Assembly (NCBI GenBank): GCA_021813275.1
Contig: JAKALD010000004.1
Coordinates: forward strand, 1-36,227
Length of the DNA: 36,227 bases
Direction of reading: 5' to 3'
From: Pseudomonadota bacterium
GTDB taxonomy: Bacteria > Pseudomonadota > Gammaproteobacteria > Burkholderiales > SG8-39
Shown one piece after another: positions 1 to 9,049 of the stretch; the stretch's first letter is position 1, and each line of letters starts with the position of its first letter. Both the position numbers and the translations under genes were made by a program. A model generated the notes under the pieces. The model saw nothing but the letters and a program-made list of their open reading frames with translations, was not told where the DNA came from and searched no databases.

Positions 1-178
1 AAAGGCCGAGCTCGGGAAACACGCACAGCAGGGCCTGGTGGCGCGCGGCCTCGCGCATGAGCGCGAGCGTGCCCTGGACGTTGAACGCGGGATCCGCGAC
101 GCGCAGCGCCGGCGTGGCGACCGCCACGCGCACGAAGCCGTGCCGGTACAGGTTGAAGAAATCGTCGCGCGAAGCCAT
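1..178 (-). CDS. nadE: NAD+ synthetase (glutamine-hydrolysing), N-terminal fragment
   Basis: Only the first 59 codons lie in the window; the gene runs off the left edge. The ATG is at 178-176. The product begins MASRDDFFNLYRHGFVRVA and continues into a stretch ending in FPELGL. This is the start of the nitrilase-fold glutaminase domain of long bacterial NAD synthetases, and the Glu of FPEL is the expected first member of the Glu-Lys-Cys triad. Known family role: the N-terminal domain releases ammonia from glutamine, and the C-terminal domain uses it to amidate deamido-NAD+ to NAD+ in the cytoplasm. The C-terminal synthetase domain is not visible. It diverges from the toxin-antitoxin pair across 57 bases. 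Other nitrilase-fold proteins are possible, but the FFNLYRHGFVRVAVATP opening is characteristic of this NadE type. Confidence 0.85.
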   Translation of the reverse strand, partial: MASRDDFFNLYRHGFVRVAVATPALRVADPAFNVQGTLALMREAARHQALLCVFPELGL

Positions 179-217
179 CGCGGAGCCGTCCTGCGGGGCA
201 TTCTACCGCAACTCCAT

Positions 218-236
218 TATGGTATCCTAGGCCATA
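218..236. promoter_or_regulatory. Inverted repeat in the nadE / toxin divergent promoter region
   Basis: The arms TATGG (218-222) and CCATA (232-236) flank a 9-base centre that itself contains the palindrome CCTAGG. The right arm runs into the toxin start codon. The adjacent sequence holds -10-like hexamers on the minus strand (TAGAAT at 205-200, CATAAT at 221-216). The second cistron encodes a winged-helix protein and such pairs commonly autoregulate, so this is a plausible operator. That is inference from position only. Confidence 0.3.
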
Positions 237-526
237 TGTCGAGAGCCGTTCCGGAGCCGTGCGCGTCGCTGCTGGAGGAGACGGTGGTGCTGCCCGGCGG
301 CGCGCAGATCACGATCGCGCTGTGGCGTGAGCGGGTCCGCGGTCTGCGCTATCGCCTGTGCTTCGTGCGCGGCGCCGCCTGCCTGGTGCGCTACGACAAC
401 GAGACGCCCGGCCGTGCGCGCCGGCAGCTGCGCGGGCGCACGCTGCCCTACGAGGTCCGCTCGGTCGAGCAGCTGCGCTACGACTTCGAGCGCGACGTCG
501 AGGCCGTGCATGGCGCGCAGCCTTAG
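236..526 (+). CDS. TumE-like (DUF6516-type) toxin of a toxin-antitoxin pair
   Basis: This is a 96-residue protein with the layout of the TumE / DUF6516 family. It has a beta-rich start (VVLPGGAQITIALWR), the segment YRLCFVRGAACLVRYDNE, then a His-poor RGRTLPYEVRSVEQL stretch and a closing YDFERDV. Family members usually read YRL-vxxxxRvvgfDNe-rgkgxHrH-xxxxxPYxFxsvxqLxxDF, and the DNE, PYEV and VEQL-DF landmarks are visible. The ATG at 236 was chosen because the family signal starts there, although no strong Shine-Dalgarno sequence precedes it. The downstream gene overlaps by 17 bases and encodes a winged-helix protein, the usual partner. The molecular target of this toxin family is not something I can read from the sequence. 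One oddity: the usual His-rich turn is replaced by RRQLRGR. Confidence 0.65.
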   Translation: MSRAVPEPCASLLEETVVLPGGAQITIALWRERVRGLRYRLCFVRGAACLVRYDNETPGRARRQLRGRTLPYEVRSVEQLRYDFERDVEAVHGAQP

Positions 527-869
527 CCTGCGCGTGGCGAGCTCCGCGCAGGCGCTCGATCGCTTCGAGGCCGGCTGGAATCAGCTCGCCGAGGGCGGGC
601 GCCTGCCGCCCGAGCGGGTGCTCAGCTTCGCCGATCTGCCGCTGCTGCTGCGCACGCTCACGCCCGCACGCTGGGCGCTGCTCGAGCGCCTGGCCGCCGA
701 CGGGCCGGTGTCGGTCTACGAGCTCGCGAGGCGGCTGCAGCGCGACTACAAGAACGTGCATACTGACGCGAAGCGGCTCGCCGAGCTGGGCCTGGTCGAG
801 CGCCGCGAGCACGCGCTCGTGGCGGTCGGCTGGGACGCGGTGCGCGCCGAGCTGCGTCTTGGCGTCTGA
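510..869 (+). CDS. Winged-helix antitoxin / transcriptional regulator partner of the TumE-like toxin
   Basis: This 119-residue protein carries a clear winged helix-turn-helix in its second half: LLERLAADGPVSVYELARR, then DYKNVHTDAKRLAELGLVE (about residues 54-100). It matches the HVO_A0114 / MarR-like putative regulators paired with TumE-type toxins. The ATG at 510 has GAGG at 499-504 as a weak ribosome site and overlaps the toxin gene by 17 bases, so the two are probably translationally coupled. Order toxin then antitoxin is the usual one for this type. It likely neutralises the toxin by contact and represses the operon through the inverted repeat at 218-236; both roles are inferred. The next gene starts 13 bases downstream, so read-through into the transaminase is possible. 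Confidence 0.65.
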   Translation: MARSLSLRVASSAQALDRFEAGWNQLAEGGRLPPERVLSFADLPLLLRTLTPARWALLERLAADGPVSVYELARRLQRDYKNVHTDAKRLAELGLVERREHALVAVGWDAVRAELRLGV

Positions 870-882
870 ACCGGAGACCGTC

Positions 883-2218
883 ATGAATGCCCCCCGCACG
901 AACGCCCTCGATCTCGAGCACTACTGGATGCCGTTCACCGACAACCGGCGCTTCAAGCGCGCGCCAAAGCTGGTGGCGAGCGCCAGGGACATGTACTACA
1001 CGATCACCGACGGCCGGCAGGTCCTCGACGGCCTGGCGACGCTGTGGTGCGTGAACGCGGGCCACTGCAGGCCGAGGATCGTGGAGGCGATCCGCGCGCA
1101 GGCGGGCGTGCTCGACTTCGCCTCCTCGTTCTCGCTCGGCCATCCGTTGCCGTTCCGCGTCGCCGCGCGCGTCGCCGAGCTCGCGCCGCCCGGCATGTCG
1201 CACGTGTTCTTCACCAACTCGGGCTCCGAGGCGGTGGACACCGCGCTCAAAATCGCGCTCGCCTACCACCGCCTGCGCGGCGAGGGGACGCGGACGCGCT
1301 TCATCGGCCGCGAGCGCGGCTATCACGGAGTGAACCTCGGCGGCATCTCGGTTTCGGGCGTGCCCGCCAACCGCAGGGCCTTCGCCGGCGCGCTCCTGCC
1401 GGCGGTCGATCACCTGCGCCACACGCAGGACCTGGCGCAGCCGCGCGTTCGCGCGCGGCTGCGCCGCCACGGGCGCCGAGCTCGCCGATGAGCTCGCCGA
1501 GCGCCTTGTGCCGCTGCACGGCGCCGAGAACATCGCCGCGGTGATCGTCGAGCCGGTGGCGGGGGCGGGCGGCGTGCTCGTGCCACCCAGGGGCTACCTC
1601 GAGCGGCTGCGCGAGATCTGCACGCGCCACGGCATCCTGCTCGTGTTCGACGAGGTGATTTGCGGCTTCGGGCGCCTGGGCAAGCCGTTCGCCGCGCAGC
1701 ACTTCGGCGTGCAGCCCGACCTGATCACCTTCGCGAAGGGCATCACCTCGGGCGCGGCGCCGCTCGGCGGCGTGCTGGTGCGCGACGCGCTCTACGAGGC
1801 GTTCATGGCCTCGCCGGGCGCGGGGGTCGAGTTCTTCCACGGCTATACCTACTCGGGCCATCCGCTCGCCTGCGCCGCCGCGCTCGGCGCGCTCGACACC
1901 TACGCCGAGGAGGGCCTGCTCACGCGCGCCGCGGGCGAGATCGGCAGCTATTTCGAGGACGGGGTGCACGCGCTCAAGGGCCTGCCGAACGTGATCGACT
2001 GCCGCAACCTGGGGCTGATCGGCGCGGTGGAGCTCGCGCCGCGCTCGGGCGCACCCGGCGCGCGCGCCTTCGAGGCCTTCGAGAAATGCTGGGACAGGGG
2101 GGTGTTCGTGCGCCCGATCGGCGACGCGCTCGCCTTTTGCCCGCCGCTCATCGCCGAGAAGAAGCACCTCGACCAGATGTTCGGCGTCGTGGCCGAAGTC
2201 CTGCGCGCGCTCGGCTGA
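883..2218 (+). pseudogene. Beta-alanine / omega-amino acid:pyruvate transaminase, broken by a +1 frameshift
   Basis: This is a class III PLP-dependent aminotransferase that would be about 444 residues if the frame were restored, the normal family length. The opening (EHYWMPFTDNRRFK, then TLWCVNAGH) is typical of beta-alanine:pyruvate transaminases, which convert beta-alanine and pyruvate to malonate semialdehyde and alanine. GSEAVDTALKIALAYHR, FDEVICGFGRLG and FAKGITSGAAPLGG (PLP-binding Lys in FAKG) are intact. The frame is lost between about 1433 and 1445. After HLRHTQDLAQP the first frame stops at 1489-1491, while the correct continuation (AFARGCAATGAELADELAE) lies in the next frame from 1445. 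One extra base explains this. It may be a real inactivating mutation or a sequencing error; the intact downstream half suggests recent decay or error. It sits directly upstream of the transporter operon. Confidence 0.85.
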
Positions 2219-2230
2219 CAGCGCCTGTCA
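2216..2230. promoter_or_regulatory. Perfect inverted repeat TGACAG-CGC-CTGTCA
   Basis: A perfect 6-base inverted repeat with a 3-base centre overlaps the transaminase stop codon. No T-run follows, so a Rho-independent terminator is unlikely. A second, looser TGAC/GTCA pair lies 53 bases further on (2283-2296), next to a -10-like hexamer. The two could be operator sites for the transporter operon; this is inference. Confidence 0.35.
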
Positions 2231-2282
2231 ACGCCCCAAGTCCGTGCGGCGCGCTCGCTCGGAGTGCGCCGCGGGCGGATGC

Positions 2283-2302
2283 TGACGCTTATGTCATAGA
2301 AT
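2283..2302 (+). promoter_or_regulatory. Candidate promoter of the ABC transporter operon
   Basis: TAGAAT at 2297-2302 resembles a -10 hexamer, and TGAC-GCTTAT-GTCA (2283-2296) abuts it. No good -35 hexamer is found at the right spacing, so activator dependence or a wrong call is possible. The rest of the 164-base gap before the binding-protein gene shows only the strong ribosome site AAAGGGGAG at 2369-2377. Confidence 0.3.
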
Positions 2303-2382
2303 GTGCTCTCGGGCGGCGATCGAGCGCGGTGCAGGCACGGCGCTTGCTTAGCCACGGCATTTCTTACCAAAGGGGAGCATTC

Positions 2383-3963
2383 ATGAAAGCATCCTTTCGC
2401 TCGTTGATGGGCGCAGCGGTGCTCGCGGCCGCAATGCTGCACGCGGGCGGCGCAGCAGCGGAAAAGACCATCAAGTTCATCCCGGAGGCGGATCTGAAGA
2501 GCCTGGATCCGATCTGGACCACCGCCTACATCACCCGCAACCACGGCTACATGGTGTACGACACGCTGTTCGCCACCGACGCGAAGTTCCAGGTGCGCCC
2601 GCAGATGGTCGACACCTACCAAGTGAGCGCGGACAAGCTCACCTGGACCTTCACGCTGCGCGATGGGCTGAAGTTCAGCGACGGCCAGCCGGTGCGCTCG
2701 GCCGACTGCATCGCCTCGATCGAGCGCTGGGCGAAGCGCGACGTGCTCGGCCAGAAGCTCGGCGAGCTGACCGAGTCGTGGACCGCGGTGAACGACAAGA
2801 CCTTCAAGCTCAAGCTGAAGAAGCCCTTCGCGTTCGTACTCGAGGCGCTCGGCAAGCCTTCTTCGAACGTGCCGTTCATCATGCCCGAGCGCGTCGCCAA
2901 GACCGACGCCTTCACCCAGATCACCGATCCGATCGGCTCGGGCCCGTTCATGATGGTGAAGAGCGAGTGGGTGCCCGGCAGCAAGGTGGTGTACGTCAAG
3001 AACCCCTACTACAGGCCGAGGAGCGAGCCGCCCTCGTGGGCCGCGGGCGGCAAGGTGGTGAAGGTCGACCGCGTCGAGTGGCTGTACATCCCGGACTCGG
3101 CGACCGCCGCCAACGCGATCAACGCGGGCGAGGTCGACTGGTGGCAGCAGCTGCCGCCCGATCTGATCCCGGTGCTCGCGGCGAACAAGGACATCAAGAT
3201 CGAGAACACCGATCCGCTCGGCTCGATCGGGATCCTGCGCTTCAACCACCTGCAGCCGCCGTTCAACAACCCGAAGATGCGCGAGGCGCTGCTGTACGTG
3301 GTGAACCAGCAGGACTACGCAATCGGCATCGCCGGCAGCCCGAAGAACGGCCATCCCTGCTACTCCTTCTACACCTGCGGCACGCCGCTCGCGAGCGAGC
3401 TCGGCGCGGGGCCCCTCAAGGGCAAGCGCGACTTCGACAAGGCGAAGGCGCTCATCAAGGAGGCCGGCTACAAGGGCGAGAAGATCGTGGTGCTGGACGC
3501 CACCGACCAGCCGATCGTGCACGCGCAGGCGCTGATCACGCTCGAGCTGCTGAAGAAGCTGGGGCTCAACGCGGAGCTCGCCTCGAGCGACTGGGGCACG
3601 CTGATCACCCGGCGCGCCTCGAAGGAGCCGGTGGACAAGGGCGGCTGGTCGATCTTCCACACCTGGTTCGTCGGCCCGGACATGACCACCCCGGCGCTCA
3701 ACGCGCCGCTGCGCGCCTCAGGGGCGGACGCCTGGTTCGGCTGGCCGAGCGATCCGAAGATCGAGGCGCTGCGCAACCAGTGGTTCGCGGCCGCCGATCC
3801 GGCCGCGGCGAAGACCCTCGCCGAGCAGATCCAGGCCGAGGCGTTCAAGAGCGTGCCCTACATCCCGACCGCGCAGTTCATCATCCCGACGGCGTATCGC
3901 ACGGACCTGTCGGGGATCCTGGTCTCGCCGATTCCGCTGATGTGGAACGTGGAGAAGAAGTAG
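2383..3963 (+). CDS. ABC transporter periplasmic substrate-binding protein, family 5 (DppA/OppA type)
   Basis: This 526-residue precursor has a Sec signal peptide: MKASFR, a hydrophobic core LMGAAVLAAAMLHAG, and likely cleavage after AAA at residue 26. The mature part has the family 5 landmarks: KSLDPIWTTAYI near the start, FTLRDGLKFSDGQPVRSAD, IGSGPFMM and NPYYRP, then a long C-terminal lobe ending MWNVEKK. Members bind peptides, nickel or other amino-acid-like solutes in the periplasm and hand them to the permeases. The ATG at 2383 has a strong ribosome site six bases upstream. The permease and ATPase genes follow on the same strand. The ligand cannot be read from sequence. The catabolic genes at the end of the operon suggest an N-carbamoyl amino acid, diaminopropionate or a small peptide, as inference. 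Confidence 0.92.
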   Translation: MKASFRSLMGAAVLAAAMLHAGGAAAEKTIKFIPEADLKSLDPIWTTAYITRNHGYMVYDTLFATDAKFQVRPQMVDTYQVSADKLTWTFTLRDGLKFSDGQPVRSADCIASIERWAKRDVLGQKLGELTESWTAVNDKTFKLKLKKPFAFVLEALGKPSSNVPFIMPERVAKTDAFTQITDPIGSGPFMMVKSEWVPGSKVVYVKNPYYRPRSEPPSWAAGGKVVKVDRVEWLYIPDSATAANAINAGEVDWWQQLPPDLIPVLAANKDIKIENTDPLGSIGILRFNHLQPPFNNPKMREALLYVVNQQDYAIGIAGSPKNGHPCYSFYTCGTPLASELGAGPLKGKRDFDKAKALIKEAGYKGEKIVVLDATDQPIVHAQALITLELLKKLGLNAELASSDWGTLITRRASKEPVDKGGWSIFHTWFVGPDMTTPALNAPLRASGADAWFGWPSDPKIEALRNQWFAAADPAAAKTLAEQIQAEAFKSVPYIPTAQFIIPTAYRTDLSGILVSPIPLMWNVEKK

Positions 3964-3971
3964 CCGTGCGG

Positions 3972-3999
3972 GGGCGCGAGGCGAGCAAGCCCCGCGCCC
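3972..3999 (+). other. Hairpin between binding-protein and permease genes
   Basis: GGGCGCG (3972-3978) can pair with CGCGCCC (3993-3999) across a 14-base loop in the 61-base gap after the binding-protein gene. No U-run follows. In ABC operons such intercistronic hairpins are known to stabilise the binding-protein part of the mRNA, giving more binding protein than permease. That role is inferred here. Confidence 0.35.
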
Positions 4000-4024
4000 G
4001 CGCCGCGATCCTGCGACCGGCTCG

Positions 4025-4966
4025 ATGTTGGGCTACTTCCTGAGGCGGCTGCTCGCGACCATCCCCGTCATGGGGGTGGTCGCGCTGTTCGTCTTCTCGC
4101 TGCTCTACCTCAGCCCGGGAGACCCGGCGGCGATCATCGCCGGCGATCTCGCCACGCCGGCGGACATCGCGCGCATCCGCACCAAGCTCGGGCTGGACGA
4201 GCCGTACTTCGAGCGCTTCGGGCACTGGCTCGCGGCGCTTGCGCACGGCGACCTGGGGACCTCGATCTTCACCGGCCTGCCGGTCGCGCACCTGATCGCG
4301 CAGCGCGTCGAGCCGACGGTCGCGCTCACCGTGTGCACGCTGATCGTCACGGTGCTCCTCGCCGTGCCGCTCGGCGTGCTCGCCGCCTGGAAGGCGGGCG
4401 GCTGGGTCGACCGGGCGGTGATGGCCTTCTCGGTGCTCGGCTTCTCGCTGCCGGTGTTCGTATTCGCCTACCTGCTGATCATGCTGTTCGCGATGAAGCT
4501 CGGCTGGCTGCCGGTGCAGGGCTACCGCCCGATCGAGGACGGGTTCTGGCCGTTCCTGCGCCACCTCGTCCTGCCCTCAGTCGCCCTCGGCACGGTGTAC
4601 ATGGCGCTGATCGCGCGCATCACCCGGGCCACGATGCTCGACGTGCTGGCGCAGGACTACATCCGCACCGCGCACGCGAAGGGGCTCGCGCCCGGCGAGG
4701 TGCTCGTCGGCCACGCGCTCAAGAACGCCTCGGTGCCGATCGTCACCGTGATCGGCATCGGCGTCACCCTGCTCATCTCGGGGGTGGTGGTCACCGAGAC
4801 CGTGTTCGCGATTCCCGGTATCGGGCGGCTCACGGTCGACGCGATCCTGCGGCGCGACTACCCGATCATCCAGGCGGTGACGCTGATCTTCTCCGCGGCG
4901 TACGTGATCATCAACCTCCTGGTGGACCTGAGCTACACGGTGCTCGATCCGCGCATCCGCTACTGA
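4025..4966 (+). CDS. ABC transporter permease, DppB type
   Basis: This 313-residue inner-membrane protein starts MLGYFLRRLLATIPVM and runs into the first membrane span. It has about six hydrophobic spans (roughly residues 9-29, 100-120, 134-155, 180-198, 232-255, 280-302). The periplasmic loop carries LSPGDPA and LGLDEPYFERFG, typical of DppB/OppB permeases. The cytoplasmic EAA-type loop that contacts the ATPases is DYIRTAHAKGLAPGEVL at about residues 211-227. It forms a heterodimeric channel with the permease encoded 13 bases downstream. The ATG at 4025 was chosen because it gives the conserved LRRLL start. The 61-base gap upstream contains a hairpin. Substrate specificity cannot be seen. 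Confidence 0.93.
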   Translation: MLGYFLRRLLATIPVMGVVALFVFSLLYLSPGDPAAIIAGDLATPADIARIRTKLGLDEPYFERFGHWLAALAHGDLGTSIFTGLPVAHLIAQRVEPTVALTVCTLIVTVLLAVPLGVLAAWKAGGWVDRAVMAFSVLGFSLPVFVFAYLLIMLFAMKLGWLPVQGYRPIEDGFWPFLRHLVLPSVALGTVYMALIARITRATMLDVLAQDYIRTAHAKGLAPGEVLVGHALKNASVPIVTVIGIGVTLLISGVVVTETVFAIPGIGRLTVDAILRRDYPIIQAVTLIFSAAYVIINLLVDLSYTVLDPRIRY

Positions 4967-4979
4967 ACGCCGCCGACCC

Positions 4980-5867
4980 ATGGCCGCAGTCCCCGCCGAA
5001 GCCGCGCTGCCTGCGCGCTCCGAATCGCCCACCTGGCGGCGCTTCAAGGACGCCTTCCGCCGCCATCCGACCGCGATCTTCGGCGCGGTGGTGCTCGTGC
5101 TGATGGTCCTGGTCGCGCTCGCCGCGCCTTATCTGCACACGGTCGATCCGCAGGCGCTCTCGCCGATCCGGCGCCTGCGCCCGCCTTCGGCCGAGTACTG
5201 GTTCGGCACCGACATGCTCGGGCGCGACGTCTACAGCCGCGTGCTCTACGGCACGCGCGTGTCGCTCACCATCGGCATCGCGGTCGCGCTGCTCGCGACC
5301 GCGGTGGGCCTAGCGATCGGACTGGTGACCGGCTTCGTGCGCTGGGCCGACGCGATCGTGATGCGCGTCATGGACGGCCTGATGTCGATTCCGGCGGTGC
5401 TGCTCGCGATCGCGCTGATGGCGCTCACCCACGCGAGCCTGGGCAACGTGATTTTCGCGATTACCGTGTCGGAGTTTCCGCGCGTGGTGCGCCTGGTGAG
5501 GAGCCTGGTGCTTGGCCTGCGCGAGCAGCCGTTCGTCGAGGCGGCGACCGCCGCCGGCACGAGCCTCGCGCGCACGCTCGTGCGCCACATCCTGCCGAAC
5601 ACGCTCGCGCCGCTGCTCGTGCAGGCGACCTACATCTGCGCCTCAGCGATGATCACCGAGGCGATCCTGTCGTTCATCGGCGCGGGCACACCGCCGAACA
5701 TCCCGAGCTGGGGCAACATCATGGCCGAGGCGCGCAGCCTGTTCCAGATCGCGGGCTACCTGATTCTGTTTCCCGGCGCGTTTCTCTCGCTCACCGTGCT
5801 CGCGGTGAACCTGCTCGGCGACGGCATGCGCGACGCGCTCGATCCCCGCCTCGCGCGCCGCATGTGA
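4980..5867 (+). CDS. ABC transporter permease, DppC type
   Basis: This 295-residue inner-membrane protein is the partner of the DppB-type permease. A cytoplasmic N-terminus with [17 protein letters not shown] precedes the first span (about residues 33-52). [19 protein letters not shown] is the hallmark of DppC/OppC proteins just after the first periplasmic segment. The EAA loop is [19 protein letters not shown] (about 183-201), followed by the conserved ILPN. The C-terminus [13 protein letters not shown] is also typical. It starts 13 bases after the previous stop and ends 7 bases before the first ATPase gene, so it is co-transcribed. Confidence 0.93.
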   Translation: MAAVPAEAALPARSESPTWRRFKDAFRRHPTAIFGAVVLVLMVLVALAAPYLHTVDPQALSPIRRLRPPSAEYWFGTDMLGRDVYSRVLYGTRVSLTIGIAVALLATAVGLAIGLVTGFVRWADAIVMRVMDGLMSIPAVLLAIALMALTHASLGNVIFAITVSEFPRVVRLVRSLVLGLREQPFVEAATAAGTSLARTLVRHILPNTLAPLLVQATYICASAMITEAILSFIGAGTPPNIPSWGNIMAEARSLFQIAGYLILFPGAFLSLTVLAVNLLGDGMRDALDPRLARRM

Positions 5868-5874
5868 GCCGCGC

Positions 5875-6875
<1,001 letters not shown>

Positions 6876-6879
<4 letters not shown>

Positions 6880-7898
6880 ACGCCGTGCTCCCGGGCGGCG
6901 CCGCGCCTGCCGACACCCTGCTGCGGGTGTCGGAGCTGCGCAAGTACTTCCCGGTGAGAAAGGGCCTGTTCGGCGCCGCCTCGGGCGAGGTGCACGCGGT
7001 GGACGGCGTGAGCTTCTGGATGCGCGAAGGCGAGACGCTCGGCCTGGTGGGCGAGTCCGGCTGCGGCAAGTCCACGACCGGCAAGGCCATCCTGCGCCTG
7101 CTCGATCCGACGAGCGGCACGATCGAGTGGCGCGGCCGGCGCATCGAGCGCCTCGGCCGCGCCGCGATGCGCCCGTACCGGCGCGAGCTGCAGGCGGTGT
7201 TCCAGGACCCGTACTCCTCGCTCAACCCGAGGATGCGCGCGGCCGACATCGTCGCCGAGCCGCTGCGCAACTTCGAGCGCGTCTCGCGCGCCCAGGCGCG
7301 CGAGCGCGCCGCGTTCCTATTCGAGAAGGTCGGCCTGCACGCCGACCAGTTGGTGAAGTTCCCGCACGAGTTCTCCGGCGGGCAGCGCCAGCGCCTCGGG
7401 ATTGCGCGCGCGCTCGCGGTGCGCCCCAGGCTGATCGTGTGCGACGAGCCGGTCTCCGCGCTCGACGTCTCGGTGCAGGCGCAGGTGGTCAACCTGCTCG
7501 CCGACCTGCAGGCCGACTTCGGCCTGTCGTACCTGTTCGTGGCGCACGACCTGGCGGTGGTCGAGCACATCAGCGACCGCGTCGCGGTGATGTACCTGGG
7601 CAAGATCGTCGAGCTCACCGACCGGCGCTCGCTGTTCCGCAGCCCGCAGCACCCGTACACCGAGGCGCTCCTTTCGGCGGTGCCGGTGCCCGATCCGAAG
7701 GCGAAGCGCAAGCGCATCATCCTGACCGGCGACGTGCCGAGCCCGATCGCCCCGCCGCCCGGCTGCCGCTTCCATACCCGCTGCCCCTACGCCGAGGAGC
7801 GCTGCCGCGTCGAGGAGCCGGTCATGAAAGAGGTCCGCCCCGGGCACTTCGTCGCCTGCCATCTGCGCAACGCGCCGCGCGAGGGTGCAATGCAATGA
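6876..7898 (+). CDS. ABC transporter ATPase, DppF type
   Basis: This 340-residue nucleotide-binding subunit, second of the pair, has Walker [10 protein letters not shown] from about residue 58, a Q-loop in [14 protein letters not shown], signature FSGGQRQR at about 166-173, Walker B LIVCDEP and switch His VAHDL. The C-terminal [14 protein letters not shown] repeats the Cys-rich extension of the DppD-type subunit. The ATG at 6876 was chosen because it makes the usual 4-base ATGA overlap with the preceding stop and begins just before the [12 protein letters not shown] start of the domain. An in-frame start 27 bases upstream exists but lacks support. The stop again overlaps the ammonia-lyase start (ATGA), tying transport to catabolism. 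Confidence 0.93.
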
Positions 7899-9049
7899 GT
7901 GAAATACGCGTCGTCGTCAATCCGTGTGCGGCCGCGCGCGCCGAGCCCTACGGCAGCGCGCGCGCGGCGGTGCTGAACGCCGAAGGGTTTGCCGCCGCGC
8001 GACGCGAGATCTCGGCTTGGCCTGGATACGCGCCGACGCCGCTGCGGGTGCTGCCCGGGCTTGCCGCGCGCCTTGGGCTCGAGCGCCTGTGGTACAAGGA
8101 CGAGCGCACGCGCTTCGGGCTGAAGAGCTTCAAGGCCCTGGGCGGCGCGTACGCGGTGCGGTGCGTACTCGAGCGCAATCGGGGCGTGGCCGCGAGCGCG
8201 CTCACGGTCACCTGCGCGACCGACGGCAACCACGGCCGCTCGGTTGCCTGGGGCGCGCAGCTGTTCGGCTGCCGCTGCGTGATCTTCATTCACGAGGCGG
8301 TGAGCGAGGGCCGGCGCGCCGCCATCGCGCGCTACGGCGCAAAGGTGGTGCGCGTTCCCGGCAACTACGACGACGCGGTGCGCCATGCGGCCGCGGAGGC
8401 GGCGCGCAACGGCTGGTTCGTGGTCTCCGATACCTCCTACGAAGGCTACCGGGACGTGCCGCTCGACGTGATGCACGGCTACGGCGTCATGGCCGACGAA
8501 GCGGCCGAGCAGCTCGGGGGTGCGGCGCCGAGCCACGTGCTGGTGCAAGCCGGGGTCGGCGCGCTCGGCGCGGCGCTGTGCGCGAGCTTCTGGCTGCGCT
8601 GGGGCGCGCAGCGGCCGCGCTGCGTGCTGGTCGAGCCGACCCGGGCCGACTGCTACTACCGCAGCATCGCCGCGGGGCGGCCGGTCGCGGTGCACGGCGA
8701 GCTCGCCACGGTGATGGCCGGGCTCGCCTGCGGGGAGGTCTCGGAGCTCGCCTGGCGGATCCTCGAGCACGGCGCCGGCGCGGTCGTCGCGCTCGACGAC
8801 GAATGGGCGCTCGAGGCGGTGCGCGCGCTCGCGAACCCCGCGCCCGGCGACTCGCCAGTGGTCGCCGGGGAGACCGGCGCCGCCGGCCTGGCCGCGCTGC
8901 TTGCGCTCGCGCCGCGCGCCGATCTGCGCCGGCAACTCGGGCTCGGCGCCGATTCGCGCGTGCTGCTGATCGGCAGCGAAGGCGATACCGACCCGCAGAT
9001 CTACCAGCGCATCGTCGGCCGCAGCGCCGAAGAGGTCCTTGCCGAATGA
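7895..9049 (+). CDS. dpaL: 2,3-diaminopropionate ammonia-lyase
   Basis: This 384-residue PLP enzyme of the tryptophan-synthase-beta fold resembles E. coli YgeX. The family converts 2,3-diaminopropionate (both D and L in characterised enzymes) to pyruvate and two ammonia. [19 protein letters not shown] holds the PLP lysine in the SFKALGG part (about K80). [17 protein letters not shown] is the asparagine/substrate loop, [12 protein letters not shown] is specific to this family rather than to threonine dehydratases, and [10 protein letters not shown] (about 218-227) is the phosphate-binding glycine loop. It overlaps the ATPase stop by 4 bases and the next start by 4 bases. In E. coli its homologue lies with ygeW, ygeY and hyuA in a ureide-type cluster; here it sits with two carbamoyl amino acid hydrolases. 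It is probably cytoplasmic. Confidence 0.88.
   Translation: MSEIRVVVNPCAAARAEPYGSARAAVLNAEGFAAARREISAWPGYAPTPLRVLPGLAARLGLERLWYKDERTRFGLKSFKALGGAYAVRCVLERNRGVAASALTVTCATDGNHGRSVAWGAQLFGCRCVIFIHEAVSEGRRAAIARYGAKVVRVPGNYDDAVRHAAAEAARNGWFVVSDTSYEGYRDVPLDVMHGYGVMADEAAEQLGGAAPSHVLVQAGVGALGAALCASFWLRWGAQRPRCVLVEPTRADCYYRSIAAGRPVAVHGELATVMAGLACGEVSELAWRILEHGAGAVVALDDEWALEAVRALANPAPGDSPVVAGETGAAGLAALLALAPRADLRRQLGLGADSRVLLIGSEGDTDPQIYQRIVGRSAEEVLAE

Noticed and set aside
1660-2382. Upstream extension of the binding-protein frame through the transaminase gene.
   Set aside because: The signal peptide and a strong ribosome site fix the start at 2383; the extension is Arg/Ala-rich and overlaps the transaminase.
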